37,762 nt of DNA from contig CACXAG010000020.1 in NCBI GenBank assembly GCA_902765585.1, positions 1-37,762 on the forward strand, read 5' to 3'. Position 1 is the stretch's first letter. Every line of letters starts with the position of its first letter. This DNA is from an uncultured Prevotellaceae bacterium (GTDB taxonomy: Bacteria > Bacteroidota > Bacteroidia > Bacteroidales > Bacteroidaceae). The notes under the pieces are model-generated. The model saw nothing but the letters and a program-made list of their open reading frames with translations. It was not told where the DNA came from and did no database searches. A program made the translations under genes and the position numbers. Positions 1-7,977 of the stretch are shown here, piece by piece.

Positions 1-1400
1 GGGCGGTGGGCTTGGCCTGCAGGCGGCGACCGTCGAGGGTGAACCAATTATTATTGTTAATTTCTTCTTTATTATTTAGACGCGTAGCGTCGCTGATGCC
101 CGAAGCTTCGTCGAAGACCATTGTCAGGCTGCGGGCGGCCTGGCTGCCGCTGACGAAGACGAATGCCTTGTGGGCGGCCATCTCCTCGCCCGTGTAGCGG
201 TGGAAGCCGAAGTGCTGCTCATTCTTGACGGTGGTCATGCCGAGGACGTAGAAGGTGCCGGTGCCGAGGTCCGAGGTAATGTCGTCCACATCGGTATCGT
301 AATCCACGCCGTGCAGGTCGTTAGTGCCGCTGATGTCATCGAGGGCAGTGGCGGCGGTCATGCTCACCACGCTGTTGTCGGCTACGATAATGACGGCCGT
401 GCCGGCGGGAATCTCCTTGCCCAGCTTGTGCAGCGTCAGCTGGCCGGCGCCGTATGTAGCGGTGTAGGCGCAGGCGTGCTCGTCGTCGTCGATGGTGAAG
501 CCCAGGGCGCCGTTGTAGTAGGTGGTCCAGTAGTTGCCGTCGGGGGCCTGGTTGGCGGTGAGGGCGAGGGTGTTGATGCTCACGGCGCCGTCGGGGTTGT
601 TGTCGTTGTTGACGTCGGCGACGATGTAGCCGCCGTTGCCGTCGCTGATGTCGCCGCAGCCTACGCCGGTGGCGTTCTCCGTGTTGGCCACTTTGCAGTT
701 GGCGTAGTAGTTGCGCTGGAGGGTGCCGCCGTTGGAGCCGGTGATGGCGCCGTAGGTGTTGTACGCGGCAGCGGGCACGGTGGCGCCGATGGCGAGGTTG
801 TCGCTCAGGGTGCCTTGGTTTATGCCTGCTATGCCGCCGTAGTACGCGCTGGTGGCGCCGGCGATGGTGAGGTTGGCAGCGCTGGTACACTGCTCGATGG
901 TGCCGTCGTTGTTGCCCGCGATGCCGCCGTGGTAGTGGGCATAGGACTGCACGGCGCAGACGGCAACGTCGCCGGCCACGTGGCAGTGGGTGACGGTGGC
1001 GCCGTCGTTGTAGCCCACGATGCCGCCGGTGTAGTCGTAGCCGGTGATGCGGGCGTTGGCGAGGGTGAGGTCGTGGATGTCGGCGCCGGAGCCTGTCAGG
1101 CCGAAGATGCCTTGGAACATGTTGGCGTTGCCGATGCCGTCCTTGTGGATGCGGATGCCGCTGATGGTCTTGTTATTGCCGTCGAAGTGGCCGCTGAAGG
1201 AGCGGTCGTCGTCGTAGTAGTAGCCTCCGATGGCCTCGAAGTTGCTCTCGTCGCTATCGAAAGCGTCCCAGTCGCTGGTGTGGGTGTAGCTGATGTCCTT
1301 GGCGAGCTGGAAGAACTTGTTCTCGTAGCCGTCTTCTCGGCGGGTCTCGCCGTGTGTGCCGTTGACGCGGTAGGCCAACAGGTCGAGCTGGCTGGCGTAT
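1..1400. repeat. Tandem paralogous segment, second copy 3728-5135
   Basis: Bases 1-1400 align with 3728-5135 at a starting offset of 3727 bp, with scattered substitutions and a few small indels. The first 50 bases are almost identical. Both copies encode the C-terminal halves of the two GLUG proteins. Similarity weakens upstream but the domain order still matches as far as the shared motif EYTIHTA.GWGVFCD. This is an old tandem duplication with diverged 5' modules, or one kept similar by gene conversion. Confidence 0.85.
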
Positions 1401-3433
1401 TTGATGATGTAGGGACTGCCCTCGGTGCCGTCGCCGTCCCAGGGGATGGCGGTGAGGACTGCGGTGTTGACGCTGATGGTCACGTCCTCAGCGGGCATGG
1501 TGAGCGTTGAGCCGATGAGGGTGCCGGCGCTGGCGGTGTAGCCGTACTTGTAGCCTTCGGGTGCGCCGGTGGCGGTGTTCGAGAGCGTGAGGCTGACTGC
1601 GTCGCCGCTGCCGGCATAGTATGTTGTGCCGTACTTGATGCCTTGGTTGCCCTCGTAGGCAGTGATGCCGCTGACGGTGTACTCGGTGGCTGTGCCGCTG
1701 AGTGCCAGCGTCACGTCGTCACCTGCCGTCACGCTATGGAGAGCCTTGCCCTGCGCCGTGCCGAGGGCGCGGGTGTAGTAGCTGTTGACGGGGTCGACAT
1801 CACCACCGCCATTGTAGTAGAACGTGCCGCCGCTGATGCTGGAGCCGTCCTTCGGGGCGAAGAGTGAGTTCTTAATCACCTGTGCGCTGTTGCTGTGGCC
1901 TATGAAGCCACCGCTTCTGCTGGTGGCGTTGATTTTTCCGTTGAACACGCAGCCCTCGATGGCGACGTTTCCGCCGATGCTGAAGCCGCCTGTGTAGCGG
2001 TCGCCACTGATGGTGACGCTGCTCACGCAGTTGGTGATATGGCTTGTGGTGTTGCCTGTCTCGCCGATGATGCCCGCTGCACGGTAGGCGCTGCCGGTGA
2101 TGGAGCCATCGACGATGAGGTTCCGGATGGTGGCGCCGTCCACATAGCTGAACGGAGCCGTCATCACGTTGTTGTCCGTGTTGGCATAGTTGACGGTCAG
2201 CGTGTTGCCCTGTCCGTCGAAGGTGCCGGTGAAGTCCTTGCCGCTGGCGCCCGCCATGCGGGTGACGCTGATGTTCGCGCCCAGCTTCACCGTCTTGCCG
2301 CTGAAGCGGTTGTAGGTGTCGTTGTCCTGCAAGGCATCACAGAACACGCCCCAGCCGTCGGCGGTGTGGATGGTGTACTCGTCGGTGGCGGTCAGTTCGA
2401 AGTCGGTGGGGTCGGGCTGATGGGTGAGGGCGACGGTGGCGTTGGCGTCGGCGGGCATGGTGAACGACGTGCCGTCGATGGGCGTGCCGTTCACGGTGTA
2501 CTGCCAGTCGAGGTAGCCAGCCGAGGCGGCGGGCAGGTCGCTGAGGGTGACGGTGGAGCCTGGGGCGTAGTAGTCCACGCCGCTGTCGGTGAAGAGGGCG
2601 CCGGTGGCGGTCACGCCGTCGGGTAGGACGAGGGTGCGGGCAGTGGCGGGCTGCAGTTCCTTGCCGGAGAAGGCAGAGAAGCCGCTGGTGTATGTGCCGC
2701 CGTAGTAGTTGCCGTTGCCGTCGGTGAAGCACTTTCCGCCCGCGCCGCCGATGTTGACGGTGTTGACATAGGAGAAACTGCTGATATAGACGCGGTCGCT
2801 GGCACTGCGCCAGTTGAGGGTGACGGTCTGGGCGGTGTTGCTATGGCATTGCACTCCCACGTTGCCCTCAAGCTTGAGGTTGCCACCGTTGAAGACGAGG
2901 GCACTACATGTCAGACCACGGCCATAGTTGTGTGTACTTGTGGACTCGACGGTGCCGCCGTTCACGGTGACGGTGACGTGTTTATCCATATCACCGGCAT
3001 GGATGGCAGTCTGATTGCTGGCGTTGACCACCAGCTTGCCACTGTTGTTGGTCTGGCCGTAGATGGTGAGGGTCTTACTAACTACAACCTGTCTAAAGTC
3101 GTTGCTATTGCTGTTGATGGTGAGGGTACATCCGTCGCAGAGGATGAGCTTTATTTCGTTTCCGGATCTGGCGTTGAGATTAAGCCCTTTTTGGTCGTAG
3201 GTGACGTTGCTGTTGACGACGACCACATCCTGAATCAACACTACCCTGCCATTGCCGTCTGGCGTCTCGCTGCCAGTCAGGGCGTAGTAGTCGGTGACGG
3301 TCTGCGTCACGCCGTTCTCGTCGATGTACGTCACGGCGTCGTTCGCCCACGCCGTCATCGTCGTGAGCACGCTCAGGAGCAGCACGGTGGCTGCCCTCGC
3401 GGTGTGTCGGATTGTTTGAATGATGTTGTTCAT
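1..3433 (-). CDS. GLUG-type exported repeat protein A (C-terminus cut)
   Basis: The frame opens at ATG 3433 and stays open for 1144 codons to the window edge. Residues 1-30 form a Sec signal peptide ending AWA. The N-terminal part is rich in short Thr/Asn/Val strands (for example DGCTLTINSNS and LTIYGQ), which suggests a beta-helix. After that come a Bacterial-repeat-like segment (FTMPADANATVALT) and GLUG-like units such as TGGIVGYNDGATVTHCHV. The last visible residues, WFTLDGRRLQAKPTA, match the paralogue at 3684-7436, which continues only about 14 residues, so nearly the whole protein is probably present. GLUG proteins are known as exported surface or adhesin-like proteins; the ligand cannot be told. 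It is the last visible gene of the minus-strand operon, 82 bp after the 50-residue peptide gene. I checked the frame at seven points and found no break. Confidence 0.85.
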   Translation of the reverse strand, partial: MNNIIQTIRHTARAATVLLLSVLTTMTAWANDAVTYIDENGVTQTVTDYYALTGSETPDGNGRVVLIQDVVVVNSNVTYDQKGLNLNARSGNEIKLILCDGCTLTINSNSNDFRQVVVSKTLTIYGQTNNSGKLVVNASNQTAIHAGDMDKHVTVTVNGGTVESTSTHNYGRGLTCSALVFNGGNLKLEGNVGVQCHSNTAQTVTLNWRSASDRVYISSFSYVNTVNIGGAGGKCFTDGNGNYYGGTYTSGFSAFSGKELQPATARTLVLPDGVTATGALFTDSGVDYYAPGSTVTLSDLPAASAGYLDWQYTVNGTPIDGTSFTMPADANATVALTHQPDPTDFELTATDEYTIHTADGWGVFCDALQDNDTYNRFSGKTVKLGANISVTRMAGASGKDFTGTFDGQGNTLTVNYANTDNNVMTAPFSYVDGATIRNLIVDGSITGSAYRAAGIIGETGNTTSHITNCVSSVTISGDRYTGGFSIGGNVAIEGCVFNGKINATSRSGGFIGHSNSAQVIKNSLFAPKDGSSISGGTFYYNGGGDVDPVNSYYTRALGTAQGKALHSVTAGDDVTLALSGTATEYTVSGITAYEGNQGIKYGTTYYAGSGDAVSLTLSNTATGAPEGYKYGYTASAGTLIGSTLTMPAEDVTISVNTAVLTAIPWDGDGTEGSPYIIKYASQLDLLAYRVNGTHGETRREDGYENKFFQLAKDISYTHTSDWDAFDSDESNFEAIGGYYYDDDRSFSGHFDGNNKTISGIRIHKDGIGNANMFQGIFGLTGSGADIHDLTLANARITGYDYTGGIVGYNDGATVTHCHVAGDVAVCAVQSYAHYHGGIAGNNDGTIEQCTSAANLTIAGATSAYYGGIAGINQGTLSDNLAIGATVPAAAYNTYGAITGSNGGTLQRNYYANCKVANTENATGVGCGDISDGNGGYIVADVNNDNNPDGAVSINTLALTANQAPDGNYWTTYYNGALGFTIDDDEHACAYTATYGAGQLTLHKLGKEIPAGTAVIIVADNSVVSMTAATALDDISGTNDLHGVDYDTDVDDITSDLGTGTFYVLGMTTVKNEQHFGFHRYTGEEMAAHKAFVFVSGSQAARSLTMVFDEASGISDATRLNNKEEINNNNWFTLDGRRLQAKPTA

Positions 3434-3515
3434 ACTGTTATATGTTTAATGTTTATGTATTTGTCGTTGTTGTCGTCGAGGGGTCGCGGAGCGACCACCT
3501 GCGCTGTCGGGGGCC

Positions 3516-3668
3516 TTACCAGATGTAGCCCTTCTGATCGATGACGTCCTCGTCCTCGTCGTAGGTCTCGAGCGGTGCATTCTGTTTGTCGTAGGGACTG
3601 CCGCAGAGCATCTGCCTGTGCTGAATGGGAACGACCTTCGTCGTGGGTTTCTGATATGTTCTCTTCAT
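3516..3668 (-). CDS. 50-residue Bacteroidales-type small peptide
   Basis: An ATG at 3668 opens 50 codons closed by TAA at 3516-3518, with an AGGAA Shine-Dalgarno-like stretch just upstream. The protein begins MKRTYQKPTTKVVPIQHRQM, then LCGSP, then an acidic tail (ETYDEDEDVIDQKGYIW). From memory, small proteins with the pattern MKKxYxKPxxxVVxI...LLxGSP and an acidic, Trp-containing end are common in Prevotella and Bacteroides; their role is unknown. There is no signal peptide or membrane segment. It lies 16 bp after the stop of GLUG protein B and 82 bp before the start of protein A, so it should be co-transcribed. A regulator, chaperone or peptide precursor role would be guesswork. Confidence 0.7.
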   Translation of the reverse strand: MKRTYQKPTTKVVPIQHRQMLCGSPYDKQNAPLETYDEDEDVIDQKGYIW

Positions 3669-3683
3669 AATTGTATTTCCTTT

Positions 3684-6600
3684 TTATTTTATCACGACCT
3701 TTTTGCCGTTGTTCACGTAGATGCCGGGGGCGGTGGGCTTGGCCTGCAGGCGGCGACCGTCGAGGGTGAACCAATTATTATTTTTTATTTCTTCTTTATT
3801 ATTTAGACGCGTAGCGTCGCTGATGCCCGTTGCTTCGTCGAAGACCATTGTCAGGCTGCGGGCGGCCTGGCTGCCGCCGACGAAGACGAATGCCTTGTGG
3901 GCGGCCATCTCCTCGCCCGTGTAGCGGTGGAAGCCGAAGTGCTTCTCATTGTCGACGGTGGTCATGCCGAGGACGTAGAGGGTGCCTTCGCCGAGGTCGC
4001 TGCGGATGTTGGCCACAGGGGTGTCGTAATCCACGCCGCGCAGGTCGTTAGTGCCGCTGTAGGCCGGGAGGACGGTGGCGGCGGTCATGCTCACCACGCC
4101 GTTGTCGGCCACGATGATGACGGCCGTGTTCTTGGGAATCTCCTTGCCCAGATTGTGCAGCGTCAGCTGGCTGCCGCTGTATGTGGCGGTGTAGGCGCAG
4201 GCGTTCTCGTCAGCGTCGATGGTGAAGCCCAGGGCGCTGTTGTAGTAGGTGGTCCAGTAGTTGCCGTCGGGGGCTTGGTTGGCGGTGAGGGCGAGGGTGT
4301 TGATGCACACGGCGCCGTCGGGGTTGTTGTCGTTGTTGACGTCGGCGGTGATGTAGCCGCCGTTGCCGTCGTCGATGTAGCCGCAGCCTACGCCGGTGGC
4401 GTTCTCCACGTTGGCCACGTTGCAGGCGGCGTAGTAGTTGCGCAGGAGGGTGCGGCCGTTGTAGCCGGTGATGGCGCCGTAGGTGTTGTCCGCGGTGGCG
4501 GGCACGGTGGCGCCGATGGCGAGGTTGTCGCGCAGGGTGCCTCTGCTGCTGTTGTAGCCTGCTATGCCGCCGTAGTACTGGGTGCTGGTGGCGTCGGCGA
4601 TGGTGAGGGTGGCGGCGCTGGTACACTGCTCGATGGTGCCGGTGTTGTAGCCCACGATGCCGCCGTGGTACCTGGCATTGGGCTGCACGGCGCAGACGGC
4701 AACGTCGCCGGCCACGTGGCAGTGGGTGACGGTGCCACCGATGTTGTAGCCCACGATGCCGCCGGTGCGGTCGTAGCCGGTGATGCGGGCGTCGGCGAGG
4801 GTGAGGTCGTGGATGTCGGCGCCGTATGTCCGGCCGAAGATGCCTTGGTACCAGTCGGCGTCGCCGTTGCCGTCCTTGTAGATGCGGATGCCGCTGATGG
4901 TCTTGTTATTGCCGTTGAAGTGGCCGCAGAAGGAGCGGTAGTAGCCGTCGTAGTAGCCTCCGATGGCCTCGTAGTTGTTCTCGGCATCTGCGCCTTCCTC
5001 ACCGTCGGCTTTGTGGGTGTACTTGATGTCGTTGGCGAGCTGGAAGTACGTGTCCTCGTAGCCGTCGGTTTGGCAGGTCTCGCCGTGTGTGCCGTTGACG
5101 CGGTGGGCCAGCAGGTCGAGCTGATCCTTATTATATATCATGTAGGGGTCTTCCGAGTTGCCCAGGTTCACGGTTGCCCAGTCAATGGGGGCGAGGGCGA
5201 CGCTGATAGTCACGTCGTCGTCGGGCATGGTGAGGATGTTGTTGTCGTCGAGGGTGCCTGCGCTGGCGGTGTAGCCGGCGTACTGGTAGCCTGCGGGTGC
5301 GCCGGTGGCGGTGTTCGAGAGCGTGAGGCTGACTGCGTCGCCGCTGCCGTAGTAGAGGGTCTCGCCGAGCTGCAGGCCTCCGCCGCTGTAGGCGGTGATG
5401 CCGCTGACGTTGTACTCGGTAGCGTCGCCGGTGAGGGCTACGGCAACGGTGGTGTACTCGTCGGCGGCGGTGACGGTGCGGGTGGCCTTGCCCTGCACGG
5501 TGCCGAGGGTGCGGGTGTAGTAGCAGTTGGATACGCTGGGCGCAGTGCCACGGTAGAAGGTGCCGCTGGGATAGTCACCCGTGCCAGCCACCACCTCGGC
5601 CTCGTCGCCTTCAATGGCGGCGGGGGCGTAGAGGCAGTTGCTGATACTGCCGTTGCCCCAAGCAATGAAGCCGGCGCAGTTGCCAGTGGCAGTCTCGCCA
5701 GTGGTGAGCAGCTTGCCATTGAACACGCTGCCCGTGATGGTGCCCGAGCCGTTGACTACGGCGACGATGCCGCCGTGGGTGCCGTCGCCGCTGGTGGAGC
5801 TGTCGATGGTGACGCTGCTGATGCAGTCGCTGATGCTGGCCGTGCCCTGCACGATGCCGACGAGTCCGGCGGCGTACTTGCCGTCGGTGCTGATGGTGCC
5901 GCTGGCGATACAGCCCGTGACGGTCAGCGTGCCGCCATTGTCCGAGGATGCCTGGCTGACGAGTCCGGCGGGATAGAGGTCGTGGGGGTTGCTGGTGCCC
6001 ACGGTGCTGCTGATGTTGACCGTGGCGTTGCAGCCGCTGACGTTGACGTGGCCCCATTGCAGGGCGATGAGTCCGGCCATGTGGCGGTAGTCATTGGCGG
6101 TGATGGTGGTCACGACGTTGAGGTTGCTGATGGTCGTGGCATCGTCGGCTGTGGTGCCGCCCTTGACGCTGACGAAGGGGGCGCAGTAGTTGTCGGCGGC
6201 GTCGGCGGTGAACGTCAGCGTATTGCCGCCGCCGTCGAAGTTGCCGCAGAAGGGGTTGTCGCCGCTGCCCGCCATGCGGGTGACGGTGATGTCGGCATCG
6301 AGGCTGACGGTCTTGCCGCTGAACGATTCGCCGTCGGCGATGAGGTCGCAGAACACGCCCCAGCCCGTGGCGGTGTGGATGGTGTACTCGTCGCCCGACT
6401 GCGAGAAGTGGGCGGGGTCGGGGGCGAAGGTGGCGGCGACGGTGGCGTCGTCGTTGGCGGGCATGGTGAACGCGCCGCTGGTGACGGTGACGCCGCTGGC
6501 GGTGTAGCCTACCATGTAGCCGGCGTCGGGGGTATCGCTGAGGGTGACGGTCTGGCCGCTGGCGGCGTAGATTTTGCCGTCAGTGATTACGCCGACGCTG

Positions 6601-7436
6601 CCGCCGATGGCGACGCTGCCGTGGGTGCCGACGGTGAGCGTGGCGCAGTTGGCGACGGACTCGCCGCTAATCGGGTAGTGAACCGTTTCATCATTCCTGG
6701 CCGTCGTGCTGACGTTGTAGCGGTAGTTGTTGGCGCAAGTCGTGGGCGTGCCGCCGGCTACCAGCCCGCCGAGAGAGAACCTCTGGGCACCGTCGCTATA
6801 CACGGTTCCGTTTATCAGGCAGCAGTTGGTGATGCTGGTGGTGGTGCCGTTTTTGTTGCAATGTCCTACCAAGCCGCCCACATAGATGTGGTTCGTGGGG
6901 TTAGTGGTGTTGCTGACGCTGAAATCCTTCAACGTGAGGTTGGTGATGCTGGTGGTGCCGGTGCCGGAGTTGCGGCCTCTGATGTGGCCGAAGAGGCCGA
7001 TGCAAGTGATGCCGTTGTCCGTGCTGCTGAGCTTGATGTTCATGCCGCTGATGACGTGGCCGTTGCCGTGGAAGAAGCCGTTGAAGTAGTAGCTGCTGTT
7101 TGTGCCGATGGGCGTCCAGTAGTGTGCGCTGAGGTCGATGTCGGCCAAAAGTTCGACGGTGCGTCCGCAGTAGTAGCCCGACGCGCTGCCGGAAATCTGC
7201 TTGTCGTTGTTCACGGCGTAGGCGTAGTAGGCCAGTTGCTCGGCGGTGGAGATATAGACGGTGGAGCCGTCTTCGCTCTGGGGTATGGCTGCGGCCTTGG
7301 CGTCGGCGCTTTCCCAGTCGATGTTGTTTTCACTTACCCAGGTGTCCCAGTTGCCGCTGGGTGTCTGCGCCCACGCCCCCTGCGCGGTGGCGAGGAGTGC
7401 GAGGGCAGTGATGAATCTGCTGATGTTGTGTATCAT
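3684..7436 (-). CDS. GLUG-type exported repeat protein B
   Basis: This 1250-residue protein has a signal peptide (residues 1-23, cleavage likely after AWA) and is predicted to be exported. GLUG-like units include GGLVGHCN near residue 187 and TGGIVGYNIGGTVTHCHV in the C-terminal half. Bacterial-repeat-like segments (FTMPANDDATVAATF, LTMPDDDVTISVAL) lie between them. The end, WFTLDGRRLQAKPT then GIYVNNGKKVVIK, resembles the short C-terminal tail seen on many exported Bacteroidales proteins and distantly recalls type IX sorting domains; whether it is one is inference. It shares its C-terminal half with the gene at 1-3433 but has its own N-terminal module, starting with a possible GLUG-type start domain (TAEQLAYYAYAVN). 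The start ATG follows a 7-bp repeat tract and has no clear Shine-Dalgarno site. Likely surface-exposed or secreted. Confidence 0.88.
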   Translation of the reverse strand: MIHNISRFITALALLATAQGAWAQTPSGNWDTWVSENNIDWESADAKAAAIPQSEDGSTVYISTAEQLAYYAYAVNNDKQISGSASGYYCGRTVELLADIDLSAHYWTPIGTNSSYYFNGFFHGNGHVISGMNIKLSSTDNGITCIGLFGHIRGRNSGTGTTSITNLTLKDFSVSNTTNPTNHIYVGGLVGHCNKNGTTTSITNCCLINGTVYSDGAQRFSLGGLVAGGTPTTCANNYRYNVSTTARNDETVHYPISGESVANCATLTVGTHGSVAIGGSVGVITDGKIYAASGQTVTLSDTPDAGYMVGYTASGVTVTSGAFTMPANDDATVAATFAPDPAHFSQSGDEYTIHTATGWGVFCDLIADGESFSGKTVSLDADITVTRMAGSGDNPFCGNFDGGGNTLTFTADAADNYCAPFVSVKGGTTADDATTISNLNVVTTITANDYRHMAGLIALQWGHVNVSGCNATVNISSTVGTSNPHDLYPAGLVSQASSDNGGTLTVTGCIASGTISTDGKYAAGLVGIVQGTASISDCISSVTIDSSTSGDGTHGGIVAVVNGSGTITGSVFNGKLLTTGETATGNCAGFIAWGNGSISNCLYAPAAIEGDEAEVVAGTGDYPSGTFYRGTAPSVSNCYYTRTLGTVQGKATRTVTAADEYTTVAVALTGDATEYNVSGITAYSGGGLQLGETLYYGSGDAVSLTLSNTATGAPAGYQYAGYTASAGTLDDNNILTMPDDDVTISVALAPIDWATVNLGNSEDPYMIYNKDQLDLLAHRVNGTHGETCQTDGYEDTYFQLANDIKYTHKADGEEGADAENNYEAIGGYYDGYYRSFCGHFNGNNKTISGIRIYKDGNGDADWYQGIFGRTYGADIHDLTLADARITGYDRTGGIVGYNIGGTVTHCHVAGDVAVCAVQPNARYHGGIVGYNTGTIEQCTSAATLTIADATSTQYYGGIAGYNSSRGTLRDNLAIGATVPATADNTYGAITGYNGRTLLRNYYAACNVANVENATGVGCGYIDDGNGGYITADVNNDNNPDGAVCINTLALTANQAPDGNYWTTYYNSALGFTIDADENACAYTATYSGSQLTLHNLGKEIPKNTAVIIVADNGVVSMTAATVLPAYSGTNDLRGVDYDTPVANIRSDLGEGTLYVLGMTTVDNEKHFGFHRYTGEEMAAHKAFVFVGGSQAARSLTMVFDEATGISDATRLNNKEEIKNNNWFTLDGRRLQAKPTAPGIYVNNGKKVVIK

Positions 7437-7442
7437 AATAAT

Positions 7443-7471
7443 ATAATGTATAATGTATTAATGTATAATGT
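7443..7471. repeat. ATAATGT tandem tract upstream of GLUG gene B
   Basis: Four ATAATGT-like units (7443, 7450, 7457 with one extra base, 7465) fill the leader just before the start codon at 7436. They also give the stop codon of the doubtful small ORF at 7458-7622. No Shine-Dalgarno site is visible in this leader. Confidence 0.7.
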
Positions 7472-7622
7472 TTATTTGTTGTTGACAATCATTCCTTGTC
7501 GCCGCCGTCGGGCTGTGGGTCGTCGGACTTCTGCTTGCGGTGCATGGCGTGGCGGCGAGCATCGCCAACACGGCAAGCAGCATGGCCGCCCGCGCAATGT
7601 GTGATAATTTGTACTGTTTCAT
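7458..7622 (-). CDS. Doubtful small ORF with hydrophobic N-terminus, perhaps frameshifted
   Basis: An ATG at 7622 opens 54 codons. The first 30 residues (start MKQYKLSHIARAAMLLAVLA) look like a signal peptide or membrane anchor, but the rest (SRSPTTHSPTAATRND) looks like out-of-frame sequence. In another frame the same DNA reads HRKQKSDDPQPDGGDKE and stops at a TGA, which looks like a natural hydrophilic tail. A one-base shift near 7545 would join a sensible anchor to that tail. It lies between the 41-residue peptide gene and GLUG gene B, so a small membrane protein here is plausible, but the frame as given may be broken. Confidence 0.35.
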   Translation of the reverse strand: MKQYKLSHIARAAMLLAVLAMLAATPCTASRSPTTHSPTAATRNDCQQQINIIH

Positions 7623-7667
7623 CTTTGGGGTTGATTTAATTGTTAATATTCGGTTTGTTCCGGAGAA

Positions 7668-7793
7668 TTATTTGCCACGCAGGGCCTGCACCAAGAGCAC
7701 AAGGCACCATATCGACATCGCGGCAAAAACTGCGAAGAAGATGATGGTGAGCCACAGGGGGGTCTCGGTGATGAAACGGGTCAGTTCGTTCAT
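7668..7793 (-). CDS. 41-residue single-pass membrane peptide
   Basis: ATG at 7793, stop TAA at 7668-7670. The peptide starts MNELTRFITETPLW, has one strong membrane helix (LTIIFFAVFAAMSIWCLVLLV, about residues 15-35) and ends QALRGK. It is the first ORF after a good -7 box (7824-7832), with a leader of about 25 bases, and leads the GLUG operon. I do not recognise a family. Possible roles, all inference, include a partner for the membrane AraC regulator encoded divergently, or an anchor for the export machinery. Confidence 0.65.
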   Translation of the reverse strand: MNELTRFITETPLWLTIIFFAVFAAMSIWCLVLLVQALRGK

Positions 7794-7823
7794 AAGCGGT
7801 TTTGTTTGTGATTGATTTTGGTT

Positions 7824-7832
7824 GCAAAGATA
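7824..7832 (-). promoter_or_regulatory. Promoter -7 box of the GLUG operon
   Basis: TATCTTTGC on the minus strand fits the Bacteroidales TAnnTTTG -7 box. Transcription should start about 7 bp downstream, giving a 25-base leader to the ATG at 7793. No TTTG -33 box lies 19-21 bp upstream; the first GTGTGACAATT repeat is there instead, which hints at activator dependence. Confidence 0.75.
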
Positions 7833-7850
7833 CATCTTTTATATTATATA

Positions 7851-7885
7851 AGGTGTGACAATTATGCGATAGGTGTGACAATTAT
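7851..7885. promoter_or_regulatory. Two direct operator-like repeats, 20 bp apart
   Basis: The 15-mer AGGTGTGACAATTAT occurs at 7851-7865 and, identically, at 7871-7885, exactly 20 bp apart, or two helical turns. The first copy takes the -33 position of the GLUG operon promoter. AraC-family proteins are known to bind direct repeats spaced by about two turns, and a gene of that family starts 93 bp away. The link is inferred. Confidence 0.7.
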
Positions 7886-7905
7886 AAAGTTTTTAGGGCA
7901 TTCAA

Positions 7906-7932
7906 GTGTGACAATTTTGAAAATTGTCACAC
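7906..7932. promoter_or_regulatory. Perfect palindrome of the same operator motif
   Basis: GTGTGACAATTTT (7906-7918), a single central G (7919) and AAAATTGTCACAC (7920-7932) form a perfect 13-bp-arm palindrome of the motif in the two direct repeats. It ends 2 bp before the TTTG (7935-7938) that may act as the -33 box of the AraC gene. It could also fold as an RNA hairpin, but its place between divergent promoters favours protein binding. Confidence 0.75.
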
Positions 7933-7961
7933 CTTTTGGCGTGTTTTTCACAGAAACAGAG

Positions 7962-7970
7962 TACCTTTGC
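7962..7970 (+). promoter_or_regulatory. Promoter -7 box of the AraC-family gene
   Basis: TACCTTTGC ends 7 bp before the ATG at 7978, so the transcript probably starts almost at the start codon. A TTTG at 7935-7938 may be the -33 box, at a rather long spacing. The box lies downstream of the in-frame ATG at 7924, which argues against that longer start. Confidence 0.75.
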
Positions 7971-7977
7971 ATCGGTT

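Noticed and set aside
170..1510. Plus-strand open frame of 446 codons opposite GLUG gene A
   Set aside because: Same shadow composition as the frame at 3897-7604, opposite a real gene.
3897..7604. Plus-strand open frame of 1235 codons opposite GLUG gene B
   Set aside because: It is a Val/Gly/Ala-rich shadow caused by GC-rich third positions of the real gene; no domain, and the minus-strand protein has a signal peptide and repeats.
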